NCBI RefSeq assembly: GCF_900109555.1
Contig: NZ_FNZV01000013.1
Span: forward strand, 54,119 to 118,118
Source: Pacificibacter marinus
Lineage (GTDB): Bacteria > Pseudomonadota > Alphaproteobacteria > Rhodobacterales > Rhodobacteraceae
DNA: 64,000 bases
Direction of reading: 5' to 3'
The notes beneath the pieces were generated by a model. That model was not told the origin of the DNA. It ran no database searches and was given only the letters and a program-made list of their open reading frames with translations. Below, one piece after another: positions 54,140 to 63,725 of this stretch (positions are counted from its first letter, which is position 1; every line of letters begins with the position of its first letter). The translations under genes were made by a program, and so were the position numbers.

Positions 54140-54459
54140 GTAACATTGTCTCAGATTTTGAGAAAAATGTTGGGGATCGCTATCCAAATTTGTTCAGATA
54201 CCAAAAGTTGCATGCTGAAGTGGAGGCGATGAAGCCAGCGGGAATTTTAGCCGTGGTTGGATCGTTTGGGGCTGTTTTGACCGGTGGAGATTTAAATTCA
54301 AACAGGCTGCTAATCAGTGTGGCAGTGGTTTGGGCTGTACGCTGGGGTTACATCAAATGGCAACAGAAGAAATTTGATGACCTTGTTTACATTGAATTGG
54401 TTCGTGTGACGGAAAACAAAGCGAGAGATATTGATGCATGCGGCCAAGATTCTAACTGA
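54136..54459 (+). CDS. Unknown small membrane protein between pheS and pheT
   Basis: I do not recognise this protein. It is 107 residues with two short hydrophobic stretches at about 33-50 ([17 protein letters not shown]) and 58-72, and a C-terminal charged half. The GTG start overlaps the pheS stop (GTGA). Codon use is more AT-rich than in pheS and pheT, which suggests a later arrival. It precedes an ASCH protein and a YrhK-like protein. Confidence 0.7.
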   Translation: MSNIVSDFEKNVGDRYPNLFRYQKLHAEVEAMKPAGILAVVGSFGAVLTGGDLNSNRLLISVAVVWAVRWGYIKWQQKKFDDLVYIELVRVTENKARDIDACGQDSN

Positions 54460-54474
54460 TTGGAGAAGCTTCAA

Positions 54475-54906
54475 ATGACCGATAACAACGACTCAATGGA
54501 AGACCTACAAGTCACGTACCCCGGCGCGGGGATGTTCCAACTGGCGAGCAATCGCACGCGCTGTGAGCAGCTCAATGAGCTGGTGGCGGAGGGTAAAAAA
54601 ACCGCGACTTGTATGCCGTGGTCCGAATTCGAAAATGACGAAGGCGCTTTGCCGGTCGCAGGCCGCGTTGACATCATCGCGGATTGGGACGGTAACCCCG
54701 CTTTGATCGTGCGCACGCTCGAAGTGGAAAAAGTGAAATTCCGCAATGTGACCCCAACGATGGCGCTGCGCGAAGGCGAAGACAGCGACATCGAAGGCTG
54801 GCGCAAACGCATGACCAAAAAGTTCGGCACCCAAGGTAAACTGGACCGTGACGCGCTTTTGGTATTTGAAACTTTCGAATTGGTTGAGGATTTGGGCGTC
54901 CGCTAG
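54475..54906 (+). CDS. ASCH-domain protein
   Basis: A 143-residue ASCH (PUA-like) domain protein. The markers are VAEGKKTATCMPWSEFEND near 40-58, which carries the G-K-K-T/S signature of the fold, and the segment LIVRTLEVEKVKFRNVTP near 77-94. ASCH proteins include RNA-binding factors and nucleoside deaminase-like amidases; the precise role is not known. ATG 54475 has GGAG upstream; a TTG 15 bases earlier is less likely. Second of three genes between pheS and pheT. Confidence 0.88.
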   Translation: MTDNNDSMEDLQVTYPGAGMFQLASNRTRCEQLNELVAEGKKTATCMPWSEFENDEGALPVAGRVDIIADWDGNPALIVRTLEVEKVKFRNVTPTMALREGEDSDIEGWRKRMTKKFGTQGKLDRDALLVFETFELVEDLGVR

Positions 54907-54919
54907 GCGCCAGATAAAT

Positions 54920-55216
54920 ATGAAACTGTTTGACACAAACTTCCACGAGATGAGCGACGACAGCCGTCGTATCTATGCGCTCTACGAGATGGCCCACACG
55001 CTGGTCGATCTCGCAGCGGCGCTGTGTTTTATTGTTGGTTCGGTGTTTTTCTTTTCCGAAGAACTGCAATACGCGGGCACGTGGCTTTTTGTGATTGGCT
55101 CAATTCTATTTGCCGTAAAACCGACACTGCGCTTTGCGCGCGAACTGAAATTATTGAGTCTTGGCCGGCTCAAAGCCGCCGATCAGCCCGCTGACGACGA
55201 GAAGGACATCCGATGA
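54920..55216 (+). CDS. YrhK-like small membrane protein
   Basis: A 98-residue protein with DSRRIYALYEMAHTLVDLAA near 14-33, then two membrane helices (about 28-46 and 54-70) around FFSEELQYAGTWLF, the YrhK (DUF) pattern. Function unknown. ATG 54920 is 13 bases after the ASCH stop; the longer frame upstream overlaps that gene. Its stop overlaps the pheT ATG, so it is in the pheS-pheT transcript. Confidence 0.85.
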   Translation: MKLFDTNFHEMSDDSRRIYALYEMAHTLVDLAAALCFIVGSVFFFSEELQYAGTWLFVIGSILFAVKPTLRFARELKLLSLGRLKAADQPADDEKDIR

Positions 55217-57606
55217 AATTCACTTTTTCTTGGCTCAAAGAGCATTTGGAAACAGACGCCACGCTTGACGAGGTTCTATACGCTTTGACCGATCTCGGTC
55301 TTGAGGTCGAAGGCGTCACAAACCCTGCGGATGTGTTCAAAGACTTTGAAATCGCGAAAATCACCCATGCGGAACAGCACCCAGACGCAGACAAATTGCG
55401 CGTGTGTAAAGTGCAAGCGGGCGCTGGCGAAACCCAGATCGTTTGTGGTGCGCCGAATGCCCGCGAAGGCATCACAGTCGTCTTGGCGAAACCGGGCACT
55501 TATATTCCGGGTTTGGATATCACGATTTCTGTCGGTAAAATTCGCGGCGTTGAAAGCTTTGGCATGATGGCTTCTGAAAAAGAGCTGGAATTGTCGGACG
55601 AGCACAACGGTATTATCGAGCTGCCTAGTGGTGAAATCGGTCAGTCGTTTGCAGATTATTTGTCTGAGACTGATCCTTCCAAGGTTGATCCCGTTATCGA
55701 GATTGCCATCACACCAAACCGCCCCGACGCTTTGGGCGTGCGCGGTATCGCACGTGATTTGGCCGCACGGGGTTTGGGCACGTTGAAAGCGCGTAAAGCC
55801 GACAAGGTGTCTGGCACGTTCGCAAATCCAATTTCAATCACGATTGAAAACAGCGCAGCAGAGACGTGCAATGTCTTCGCTGGTCGCCTGATCAAAGGCG
55901 TCAAAAACGGCCCGTCACCACAGTGGTTGCAAGACCGTCTAAAGGCCATCGGGTTGCGCCCGATTTCCAAATTGGTCGATGTGACGAATTTCTTCACATA
56001 CGATGTGAACCGCCCCTTGCACGTATTCGATGCGGCTAAGGTGAGCGGCGGGTTGAGCATTCACACCTCAAAAGGTGGCGAGACGCTGAAAGCGCTGGAT
56101 GAAAAAGAATACACCTTGCCAGCGGGCGTGACGGTGATTTCATCTGGCGGTAAAGTCGAAAGCATCGCGGGCATCATGGGCGGTTTGGACGCAGGGTGCA
56201 CTGACGAGACCACTGACGTGTTTTTGGAAGCTGCCTTTTGGGACACTATCGCGATTGCCAAAGGCGGGCGTGCGCTAAAAATCAATTCCGATGCGCGCTA
56301 CCGCAATGAACGCGGCATTGATCCAGCCTACAATATGCAAGCGATCGAGGATGCCACTCAAATGATCCTTGATCTGTGTGGCGGCGAAGCATCTGAGGTG
56401 ACTGTCGCGGGCGAGGTGCCCGATGTGTCGCGCGCCTACAAGTTGGATACTGACCGCGTGCAAAGCCTTGTCGGTATGGAAATTCTGCCCGAAACTCAAA
56501 TCGCAACGTTGACTGCGCTTGGGTTTGTGATGGACGGCGATATGGCGCAAGTGCCGTCTTGGCGTCCTGATGTTTTAGGCTCTGCCGATTTGGTTGAAGA
56601 AGTAGCACGCATTGCGTCGTTGACCTCATTGGAGCCAAAGCCGTTGTCGCGCCCGATTGGCATTGCCAAGCAAATTCAAACGCCGATGCAGGTGCGTGAA
56701 AGCATGGCGCGTCATACGGCTGCTGCTTTGGGCTACAACGAATGTGTTACGTACTCTTTTGTTGATGAAAAATCCGCGAAATTGTTTGATGGCGGCACTG
56801 ATGCTGTGAAGCTTGAAAACCCTATTTCATCTGAGATGAGCCATATGCGGCCCGATCTTTTGGTTGGTTTGTTGCAAGCGGCGTCGCGCAATCAAGCGCG
56901 TGGGTTCAATGATTTTGCCTTGTTCGAAGTGGGCGCTGCGTTCCATGGCGGTGAGCCGGGCGAGCAGCACGTGCAAATCGGCGGTATCTTGGTGGGGGCC
57001 AGTGGGCCAAAAGACGTTCATGGCGCGCGCCGCGATGTAGATGTGTTCGACGCCAAAGCGGATGCTGAGGCGATTTTGAATGCAATCGGTGCGCCTGCAA
57101 AAGCGCAAATCTTGCGCGATACACCGTCTTGGTTCCACCCCGGTCGCTCTGGCAAAATTTGTCTTGGCCCCAAAAAGATTTTGGCACAGTTCGGCGAAGT
57201 GCACCCTAAAACTCTTAAAGAAATGGGTGTCAAAGGACCGGCGGTGGCCTTTACCATCTTCCTTGAACAACCGCCTTTTCCACGTGGTGGCAAGGTGGCG
57301 CGCCCTGCGTTCTTCACCAATGATCTGCAAGCAGTTGAGCGCGATTTTGCTTTTGTCGTCGATAAAGATGTCGCTGCTCTGTCTGTCGTCAATGCAGCCT
57401 TTGGTGCGGATAAAAACTTAATCGAAGACGTGCGTGTGTTCGATGAATTCATCGGTGGCAGCCTTGGCGAAGGTAAAAAATCACTCGCCATCACGGTCCG
57501 GTTGCAGCCAGCCGAGGTGACGTTGAAGGAAAAAGACATCGAAGAGGTGTCCGCCAAAATCATCGCCAAAGTTGAAAAAGCCACTAAGGCTGTTTTGCGC
57601 GGTTGA
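55213..57606 (+). CDS. pheT: Phenylalanyl-tRNA synthetase beta subunit
   Basis: The 797-residue beta chain. In order: an N-terminal OB-fold (about 40-155; FEIAKITHAEQHPDADKLRV), B3/B4 domain (about 210-380; SDARYRNERGIDP), B5 (about 400-475), catalytic-like core, and a C-terminal ferredoxin-like anticodon-binding domain (about 700-797; VERDFAFVVDKDVAALSVV). All domains are complete. ATG 55213 overlaps the YrhK-like stop. A terminator follows. Confidence 0.98.
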   Translation: MKFTFSWLKEHLETDATLDEVLYALTDLGLEVEGVTNPADVFKDFEIAKITHAEQHPDADKLRVCKVQAGAGETQIVCGAPNAREGITVVLAKPGTYIPGLDITISVGKIRGVESFGMMASEKELELSDEHNGIIELPSGEIGQSFADYLSETDPSKVDPVIEIAITPNRPDALGVRGIARDLAARGLGTLKARKADKVSGTFANPISITIENSAAETCNVFAGRLIKGVKNGPSPQWLQDRLKAIGLRPISKLVDVTNFFTYDVNRPLHVFDAAKVSGGLSIHTSKGGETLKALDEKEYTLPAGVTVISSGGKVESIAGIMGGLDAGCTDETTDVFLEAAFWDTIAIAKGGRALKINSDARYRNERGIDPAYNMQAIEDATQMILDLCGGEASEVTVAGEVPDVSRAYKLDTDRVQSLVGMEILPETQIATLTALGFVMDGDMAQVPSWRPDVLGSADLVEEVARIASLTSLEPKPLSRPIGIAKQIQTPMQVRESMARHTAAALGYNECVTYSFVDEKSAKLFDGGTDAVKLENPISSEMSHMRPDLLVGLLQAASRNQARGFNDFALFEVGAAFHGGEPGEQHVQIGGILVGASGPKDVHGARRDVDVFDAKADAEAILNAIGAPAKAQILRDTPSWFHPGRSGKICLGPKKILAQFGEVHPKTLKEMGVKGPAVAFTIFLEQPPFPRGGKVARPAFFTNDLQAVERDFAFVVDKDVAALSVVNAAFGADKNLIEDVRVFDEFIGGSLGEGKKSLAITVRLQPAEVTLKEKDIEEVSAKIIAKVEKATKAVLRG

Positions 57607-57632
57607 TCTGACGTAGTACGGTCTTAAGTTTG

Positions 57633-57663
57633 AAAAGGGCGCCGCTTTTGCCGCGCCCTTTTT
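57633..57663 (+). terminator. Rho-independent terminator after pheT
   Basis: A 10-bp stem (57633-57642 with 57653-57662) followed by T residues, about 27 bases after the pheT stop. Confidence 0.9.
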
Positions 57664-57690
57664 CATTGCTCACAACCTAAGGGATTTCCT

Positions 57691-58284
57691 ATGAAACCGT
57701 CGAACACTGGCCCTTGGGATTCAGTTACAGGGGCTTTGTCTGCGCTTGATGAGGCGGGGCGGCCCATGGCTCCAGCGCTTGAAGGCGGTGGAGCGTATGC
57801 GCGCAAAAACGGTCGCCGTTTGGCGGTCATTCACCGAATGCATTTGCGCGATATTGTGACGGCGCGCCAGCTTTTGGAAAAAATAGAACACGGGGGCGAA
57901 GGTGCTGCAGCTTTGGTCAAAGCGATTCCTGCGATGACGATGACGAAAAATTACCGGACCTTTGGCAATCTGTGCGGACGTGAATGTATGGTGTTGAACA
58001 TGCATCACAACATCGAAGAGCAAGACATGTTTCCGCGATTGGAAAGCGGTGGCAATGCGGGAATTTCTGCGGTTGTGGCCAAGCTGCGCGAAGAGCATCG
58101 TGTCGTGCATGCGCTGATAGAACGCCTGTATGAGGCGGCGGTGACTTTGGTTGAAGGGCCTGCACCTAATGCTTATGCAGAGGCGCGGTCAGTGTTCGAG
58201 CAACTTGAAGCTGTGGTCAAATCGCACTTTAAATACGAAGAAACAGAACTTGAAGAGGCGCTGGGGCTGTTCGGCGCGATCTAA
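57691..58284 (+). CDS. Hemerythrin-domain protein
   Basis: A 197-residue cytoplasmic protein with the di-iron ligand set of a hemerythrin-like four-helix bundle: H48 and H51, H105/H106 and E110 in MHHNIEEQDMFP, H136 and H140 in EEHRVVH, and H179 with E183 in HFKYEETEL. Such proteins bind oxygen or nitric oxide or store iron. No redox partner lies near. It starts a small two-gene unit with the YtoQ gene 19 bases on. Confidence 0.92.
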   Translation: MKPSNTGPWDSVTGALSALDEAGRPMAPALEGGGAYARKNGRRLAVIHRMHLRDIVTARQLLEKIEHGGEGAAALVKAIPAMTMTKNYRTFGNLCGRECMVLNMHHNIEEQDMFPRLESGGNAGISAVVAKLREEHRVVHALIERLYEAAVTLVEGPAPNAYAEARSVFEQLEAVVKSHFKYEETELEEALGLFGAI

Positions 58285-58303
58285 ACCACAAGGACTTGAG
58301 CTT

Positions 58304-58747
58304 ATGAAAGTTTACCTATCCGGCGAAATTCACACAGATTGGCGCGATCAAATCACCCAAGGTGCACAGCATCTGGCGGTGGAATTTTCTGTACCTGTGA
58401 CGGACCACGGGGCCTCGGATGATTGCGGCGTTGCTATTTTGGGGGCTGAACCAGATAAGTTTTGGCACGACCACAAAGGTGCCAAACTGAACGCGATCCG
58501 CACGCGGACTGCGATTGAGGCCGCCGATGTTGTTGTCGTGCGTTTTGGCGATAAATACAAACAGTGGAATGCCGCTTTTGATGCGGGCTATGCAGCTGCG
58601 CTTGGCAAATCTTTGATTGTGATGCATGGGGCCGATCATCAGCATGCATTGAAAGAAGTAGATGCTGCGGCGTTGGCCGTCTGCGAAACGCCGCAGCAGG
58701 TTGTCGATATGCTGAATTATGTTTTAACCGGTGCGTTGCCCAAATAG
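58304..58747 (+). CDS. YtoQ family protein
   Basis: A 147-residue protein opening MKVYLSGEIHTDWRDQI, then FSVPVTDHGASDDCGVAILG and an IRTRTAIEAADVVVVRFGDK strand, a Rossmann-like fold of the YtoQ family (distantly like nucleoside deoxyribosyltransferases). Function unknown. ATG 58304 has AAGGA upstream; the longer frame overlaps the hemerythrin gene and is rejected. Confidence 0.9.
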   Translation: MKVYLSGEIHTDWRDQITQGAQHLAVEFSVPVTDHGASDDCGVAILGAEPDKFWHDHKGAKLNAIRTRTAIEAADVVVVRFGDKYKQWNAAFDAGYAAALGKSLIVMHGADHQHALKEVDAAALAVCETPQQVVDMLNYVLTGALPK

Positions 58748-58755
58748 GGTTTGGC

Positions 58756-58785
58756 AAAAGGGGGCAGAATACCGCCCCCTTTTTG
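58756..58785 (+). terminator. Terminator after the YtoQ gene
   Basis: A stem of nine or ten base pairs (AAAGGGGGC with GCCCCCTTT, 58757-58765 and 58774-58782) followed by T residues; it may also serve the convergent GST gene. Confidence 0.85.
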
Positions 58786-58794
58786 GTACTTGAA

Positions 58795-59502
58795 TTAATC
58801 GTGGCCAGGCACCGGCGGAATGTTTTTGGCTTTTTGCACCGCAGGGCGGGCATAGAAACGGTCCACATAGGCCGGCACGTTTTTCAAATCGTGATAGCCC
58901 ACCACGTCTTTGGCGCCGTAAAATTCCAAGGCATTGAGCCAAGGCGCAATCATCATGTCGGCGATGGAATAATCGCCCACGATCCACTCTTGGCCATCAA
59001 GCTGCTTTTCAACGACAGCCAAAAGACGTTTGGCTTCGCCAATGTAGCGGTCGCGCGCTGTCGGATCTTCCATAGCGGCCCCTGCAAATTTGTAGAAGAA
59101 CCCAAGCTGCCCCAGCATTGGACCAAGTCCGCCCATTTGGAACATCACCCATTGCAAGGTTTTGTAACGCTTTTGGGGATCTGCAGACAGAAACTGGCCG
59201 GATTTCTCGGCAAGGTAGATTAAGATCGCACCAGATTCGAACAGCTCTATCTGTGTGCCATTGGGACCGTTTGGGTCGATGATCGCAGGGATTTTGTTGT
59301 TGGGGTTGAGCGCCAAGAATTCAGGGCTTTTGACGTCTACATCGGTCAGGCCTACCAAATGTGCCTCGTAAGGAATGCCCATTTCTTCTAAAGCGATGGA
59401 CACTTTGACACCATTTGGCGTTGGGAATGAGTATAGTTGCAGTTTGCTGGGGTCTTGTGCGGGCCAGCGGGTGTTGATTGGGTGGTGTGTCACAGAAGTC
59501 AT
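58795..59502 (-). CDS. Glutathione S-transferase, YfcG-like
   Basis: A 235-residue cytoplasmic GST. The thioredoxin-like N-domain has YSFPTPNGVKVSIALEE near 24-40 and the glutathione-binding NKIPAIIDP and ESGAILIYLAEK blocks; the C-domain has the N-capping GDYSIADMMIAPW near 177-189. The PTPNG start resembles YfcG/Nu-class enzymes with disulfide reductase activity. Substrate unknown. Confidence 0.93.
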   Translation of the reverse strand: MTSVTHHPINTRWPAQDPSKLQLYSFPTPNGVKVSIALEEMGIPYEAHLVGLTDVDVKSPEFLALNPNNKIPAIIDPNGPNGTQIELFESGAILIYLAEKSGQFLSADPQKRYKTLQWVMFQMGGLGPMLGQLGFFYKFAGAAMEDPTARDRYIGEAKRLLAVVEKQLDGQEWIVGDYSIADMMIAPWLNALEFYGAKDVVGYHDLKNVPAYVDRFYARPAVQKAKNIPPVPGHD

Positions 59503-59638
59503 AAGGCTGTCCTTTGTTTGTCTTCGATAAATATGGGGACCTTTTACGTTAGATTAACCCCGTCGTATCGTGCGCAATTGTGCTATGTAATGTGTGGATA
59601 CGCGTAAAATGACGTGTCTTAACAAAATGAGGGACGAT

Positions 59639-60067
59639 ATGCTCAAAGAATTCAAAGACTTCATCGCCAAGGGCAATGTCATGGACATGGCTGTTGGTAT
59701 CATCATCGGTGCCGCGTTCACCGCTATTGTTAAATCCTTGGTCGCTGACCTGATCAATCCGATCATCGGTCTGTTCACTGGCGGCATGGATTTTACCAAC
59801 AAATTCGCAGTCCTATCTGGCGATGTAGCTGCGGGCGCAAGCCTTGAAGCGGCGCGTGAAGCGGGCGCATCTGTATTTGCCTACGGGTCATTCATCATGG
59901 CGATCATCAACTTCTTGATCATTGCATTCGTGGTCTTCATGCTTGTGCGCTACGTCAACAAAGTCAAAGCTGCGACTGAGACACCGGTTGAAGAAGCACC
60001 AGCTGCACCAGCAGGTCCAACTGAGATTGACGTTCTTTTGGAAATTCGCGATTCTTTGAAAAAATAA
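59639..60067 (+). CDS. mscL: Large-conductance mechanosensitive channel MscL
   Basis: 142-residue pentameric channel that opens under membrane tension. It has the N-terminal amphipathic [21 protein letters not shown]1 (about 18-42; [20 protein letters not shown]), a periplasmic loop, TM2 (about 78-100; [20 protein letters not shown]) and a C-terminal helix. An Ala/Pro-rich stretch precedes the last helix. ATG 59639 has GAGGGACG upstream; the longer ORF start is rejected. A terminator follows. Confidence 0.97.
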   Translation: MLKEFKDFIAKGNVMDMAVGIIIGAAFTAIVKSLVADLINPIIGLFTGGMDFTNKFAVLSGDVAAGASLEAAREAGASVFAYGSFIMAIINFLIIAFVVFMLVRYVNKVKAATETPVEEAPAAPAGPTEIDVLLEIRDSLKK

Positions 60068-60088
60068 GATCGCACCATGAGACGACAT

Positions 60089-60120
60089 AAAGGCCCGCAA
60101 GTTTTGCTTGCGGGCCTTTT
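60089..60120 (+). terminator. Rho-independent terminator after mscL
   Basis: A 13-bp perfect stem (60089-60101 with 60107-60119) with a 5-base loop, ending in T residues. Confidence 0.92.
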
Positions 60121-60258
60121 GCGTGACACGAAATAGCATCACGTTCGGGGACACATAGACTAAACGCACCGTGCGCGTGTTTCCGTCGCTTTTACATCGG
60201 AAAACCTATATGGGATATATGGATTGGTTTTCTTTACAGTGTAGGATGAATTTAAGAA

Positions 60259-60717
60259 ATGCCCCAAATGGACGAGACAGATCGCCGAATTTTGCGAATT
60301 TTGCAGAAAAAAGGCCGGATCTCGAACGCAGATTTGGCAGTCGAAGCCAATGTGTCGAGTTCAGCGTGCCACCGCCGCGTACAGCGGCTTGAGGCGGATG
60401 GCGTTATTCGTGATTACGTAGCGCTGTTGAACCCAACGCATGTGGATCGGCGCTCGACCTTGTTTGTTGAGGTGACGCTGACATCGCAAGCAGATGATGT
60501 TTTGGCAGCGTTTGAAAAGGCAGTTCAGGGCGTGCCTGATGTGTTGGAATGTCATTTGATGGCGGGCGTTGCGGATTACATGCTCAAAGTGGTCGCCGCA
60601 GATACCGATCATTTCGCGGAAATTCACCGCACTTTGGTTCGTCTTCCTGGTGTCGTGAAAATGCAGTCCTCTTTCGCCATGCGAACGGTTTTCAAAACCA
60701 CCAGCCTGCCTGTTTGA
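60259..60717 (+). CDS. Lrp/AsnC-family transcriptional regulator
   Basis: A 152-residue regulator with an N-terminal helix-turn-helix (DRRILRILQKKGRISNADLA and SACHRRVQRLEADGVI) and a C-terminal RAM domain (about 65-145) that binds an amino acid and forms an octamer. The ligand is not clear. Start at ATG 60259 or at 60268 (MDETDRRI). It precedes the GAF-Fis regulator by 73 bases in the same direction; a joint transcript is possible. Confidence 0.94.
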   Translation: MPQMDETDRRILRILQKKGRISNADLAVEANVSSSACHRRVQRLEADGVIRDYVALLNPTHVDRRSTLFVEVTLTSQADDVLAAFEKAVQGVPDVLECHLMAGVADYMLKVVAADTDHFAEIHRTLVRLPGVVKMQSSFAMRTVFKTTSLPV

Positions 60718-60790
60718 TCTGCCGCATTGCGCTTTGGCGCATTCTTTGGCAGGCTCGTCATTATGTTTGTGTTTGCGGGGAGGCGAACCA

Positions 60791-61741
60791 ATGGCGTCGG
60801 AAACTCATACAGAGCAGGTTTTAAATGCGGTTGGGTCCGCGTCTGGTGCATCGCGGCTGACGGCGTCTTGGCGTCGTTCTATGGTCAAGCATGGCCTTGA
60901 TCCATCGCACCACAAAAGCCCACGCCGCTTTGAGATGAGCCATGTCGCACAGCGACGCGAAGAACTTGGATCGTTTCTAGAGGTTGCAACGCCAAAACTC
61001 GATCAACTGTTTCAAATGGTTGGCAGCGCGGGGTGTTGCGTTTTGTTGACGGACCGCACGGGTGTTGTGCTGGAGCAGCGTTCCAAAGACACGGATGCTG
61101 AAACGTTTGATCGTTGGGGGCTTTGGGCTGGCGCAGATTGGTCTGAGCAGTCTGAGGGCACAAACGGTATCGGGACCTGCATTGCAGAAACGCGCCATCT
61201 GACCATTCACCGTGATGAACATTTCTTCAGCCGTAACACTGCGATGTCTTGCATGGATTCCCCTATATTTGGGCCAGATGGCGAATTAATCGGTGCACTA
61301 GACGTGTCGTCGTGTCGCGCGGATCAAACCGAAACCTATGCCCGCCTTATTGGCAATGTTGTGGCCCAAACTGCCAAACAAATTGAAACCGACGCATTTC
61401 GCATGGCTTTCCCAAAGGCGCGCATCATTACCGCCCCAGAGGAACGTGGGGGAGGTGCCGTGTTACTGGCCGTGGATCAAGATGACTTGGTGATCGGGGC
61501 CACGCGCGCGGCACGGCGTTTGTATGAGTTAGGGCGGGGCGGGGTCATTGTTCCACGGCCCGCTTCTGATATTTTAGGGCGCGATACTGGTGTATCCGCC
61601 TTAGAGCGGGCTGAACGCGCGGCGTTGAAGCGCGCCATTGCGCGGGCTGGTGGCAATATGTCTGCCGCGGCGCGTGAGCTTGGGATCGGGCGTGCAACGC
61701 TTTATCGGCGGATGAATCGTCTGGGTCTTGGGGAATCCTGA
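60791..61741 (+). CDS. GAF-domain regulator with Fis-type helix-turn-helix, no AAA+ domain
   Basis: A 316-residue protein like the ends of AcoR: a GAF sensor domain (about 60-200; NGIGTCIAETRHLTIHRDEH) and a C-terminal HTH of the Fis type (about 275-312; GNMSAAARELGIGRATLYRR). The sigma-54 AAA+ domain that sits between them in AcoR is absent, so activation does not need sigma-54. GGGGAGG precedes ATG 60791. An aldehyde dehydrogenase gene follows in the same direction and an operator-like repeat lies between, with the regulator's stop codon inside it. AcoR relatives sense acetoin or aldehydes; the ligand here is not known. Confidence 0.9.
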   Translation: MASETHTEQVLNAVGSASGASRLTASWRRSMVKHGLDPSHHKSPRRFEMSHVAQRREELGSFLEVATPKLDQLFQMVGSAGCCVLLTDRTGVVLEQRSKDTDAETFDRWGLWAGADWSEQSEGTNGIGTCIAETRHLTIHRDEHFFSRNTAMSCMDSPIFGPDGELIGALDVSSCRADQTETYARLIGNVVAQTAKQIETDAFRMAFPKARIITAPEERGGGAVLLAVDQDDLVIGATRAARRLYELGRGGVIVPRPASDILGRDTGVSALERAERAALKRAIARAGGNMSAAARELGIGRATLYRRMNRLGLGES

Positions 61742-61765
61742 GACACCTGTCTCAGCTATGAGACA
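61739..61765 (+). promoter_or_regulatory. Operator-like repeat TGAGACA-N2-TGTCTCA-N4-TGAGACA
   Basis: A perfect inverted repeat with 7-base arms (61739-61745 and 61748-61754) and a third direct half-site (61759-61765). Its first bases are the stop codon of the GAF regulator. It lies about 105 bases before the aldehyde dehydrogenase start, a good position for an activator of that gene. The likely binder is the GAF-Fis protein. Confidence 0.75.
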
Positions 61766-61869
61766 CTGCTGCGCTGCAGCGTTTATCCCGAGGGGTGACG
61801 CGCCTCACAGTGCTGGTCATGTTCTTTGCAACCGAGGTGGAGGCTTCGGATGTCAGAGGAGGACATATC

Positions 61870-63390
<1,521 letters not shown>

Positions 63391-63402
63391 AGTTTCCTCC
63401 CG

Positions 63403-63433
63403 CGGAGCGCATTTCGATGCGCTCCGTACTTTT
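63403..63433 (+). terminator. UUCG-tetraloop terminator after the aldehyde dehydrogenase
   Basis: A 10-bp perfect stem (63403-63412 with 63417-63426) capped by TTCG and followed by TACTTTT. Confidence 0.88.
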
Positions 63434-63696
63434 GCGCCATTATAGTTAGGGCAGGGCCCACAGGTTTCTATATGCGCGCATCCTCCCCCTTGAGATTCGC
63501 ATTTTTTGCCCCGTGAGTCGCCCAAATCACTCTCGATTCACCAAATATGCCCTAGAATGATGTCGCGGTTGGCCGAAATACTGATGAGACATCATATTTC
63601 AGGTTGCCTGATGGGCTCTAAATTGGCGTATTTCCCCATAAAATAGGCAGTTTTTAATTTTTTTGAACTTTTTACGACAAGATGTGAAGAAACCAC
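63434..63696. other. Intergenic upstream region of the rRNA operon
   Basis: About 260 bases without a gene, ending in an AT-rich stretch (about 63630-63680) directly upstream of the predicted rRNA promoter, which is where UP-element or Fis-like contacts would be expected. Confidence 0.5.
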
Positions 63697-63725
63697 TTGC
63701 GGCTTTGTGTTGGTAACCTTAGAAC
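63697..63725 (+). promoter_or_regulatory. rrn promoter: Predicted rRNA operon promoter
   Basis: A -35-like TTGCGG (63697-63702) and a -10-like TAGAAC (63720-63725) spaced by 17 bases, followed by a C-rich discriminator. The AT-rich DNA in front and the leader with boxA behind support an rRNA promoter. The exact start is not proven. Confidence 0.6.

Noticed and set aside
54136..55216. Considered as a toxin-antitoxin or phage-defence module inside pheST
   Set aside because: No toxin or antitoxin signature is visible; ASCH and YrhK-like proteins are general small families and the first gene is simply unknown.
61814..61829. Possible sigma-54 promoter (GG then GC) upstream of the aldehyde dehydrogenase
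   Set aside because: The GG and GC elements are separated by 11 bases instead of 10, and the adjacent regulator has no sigma-54-activating domain.
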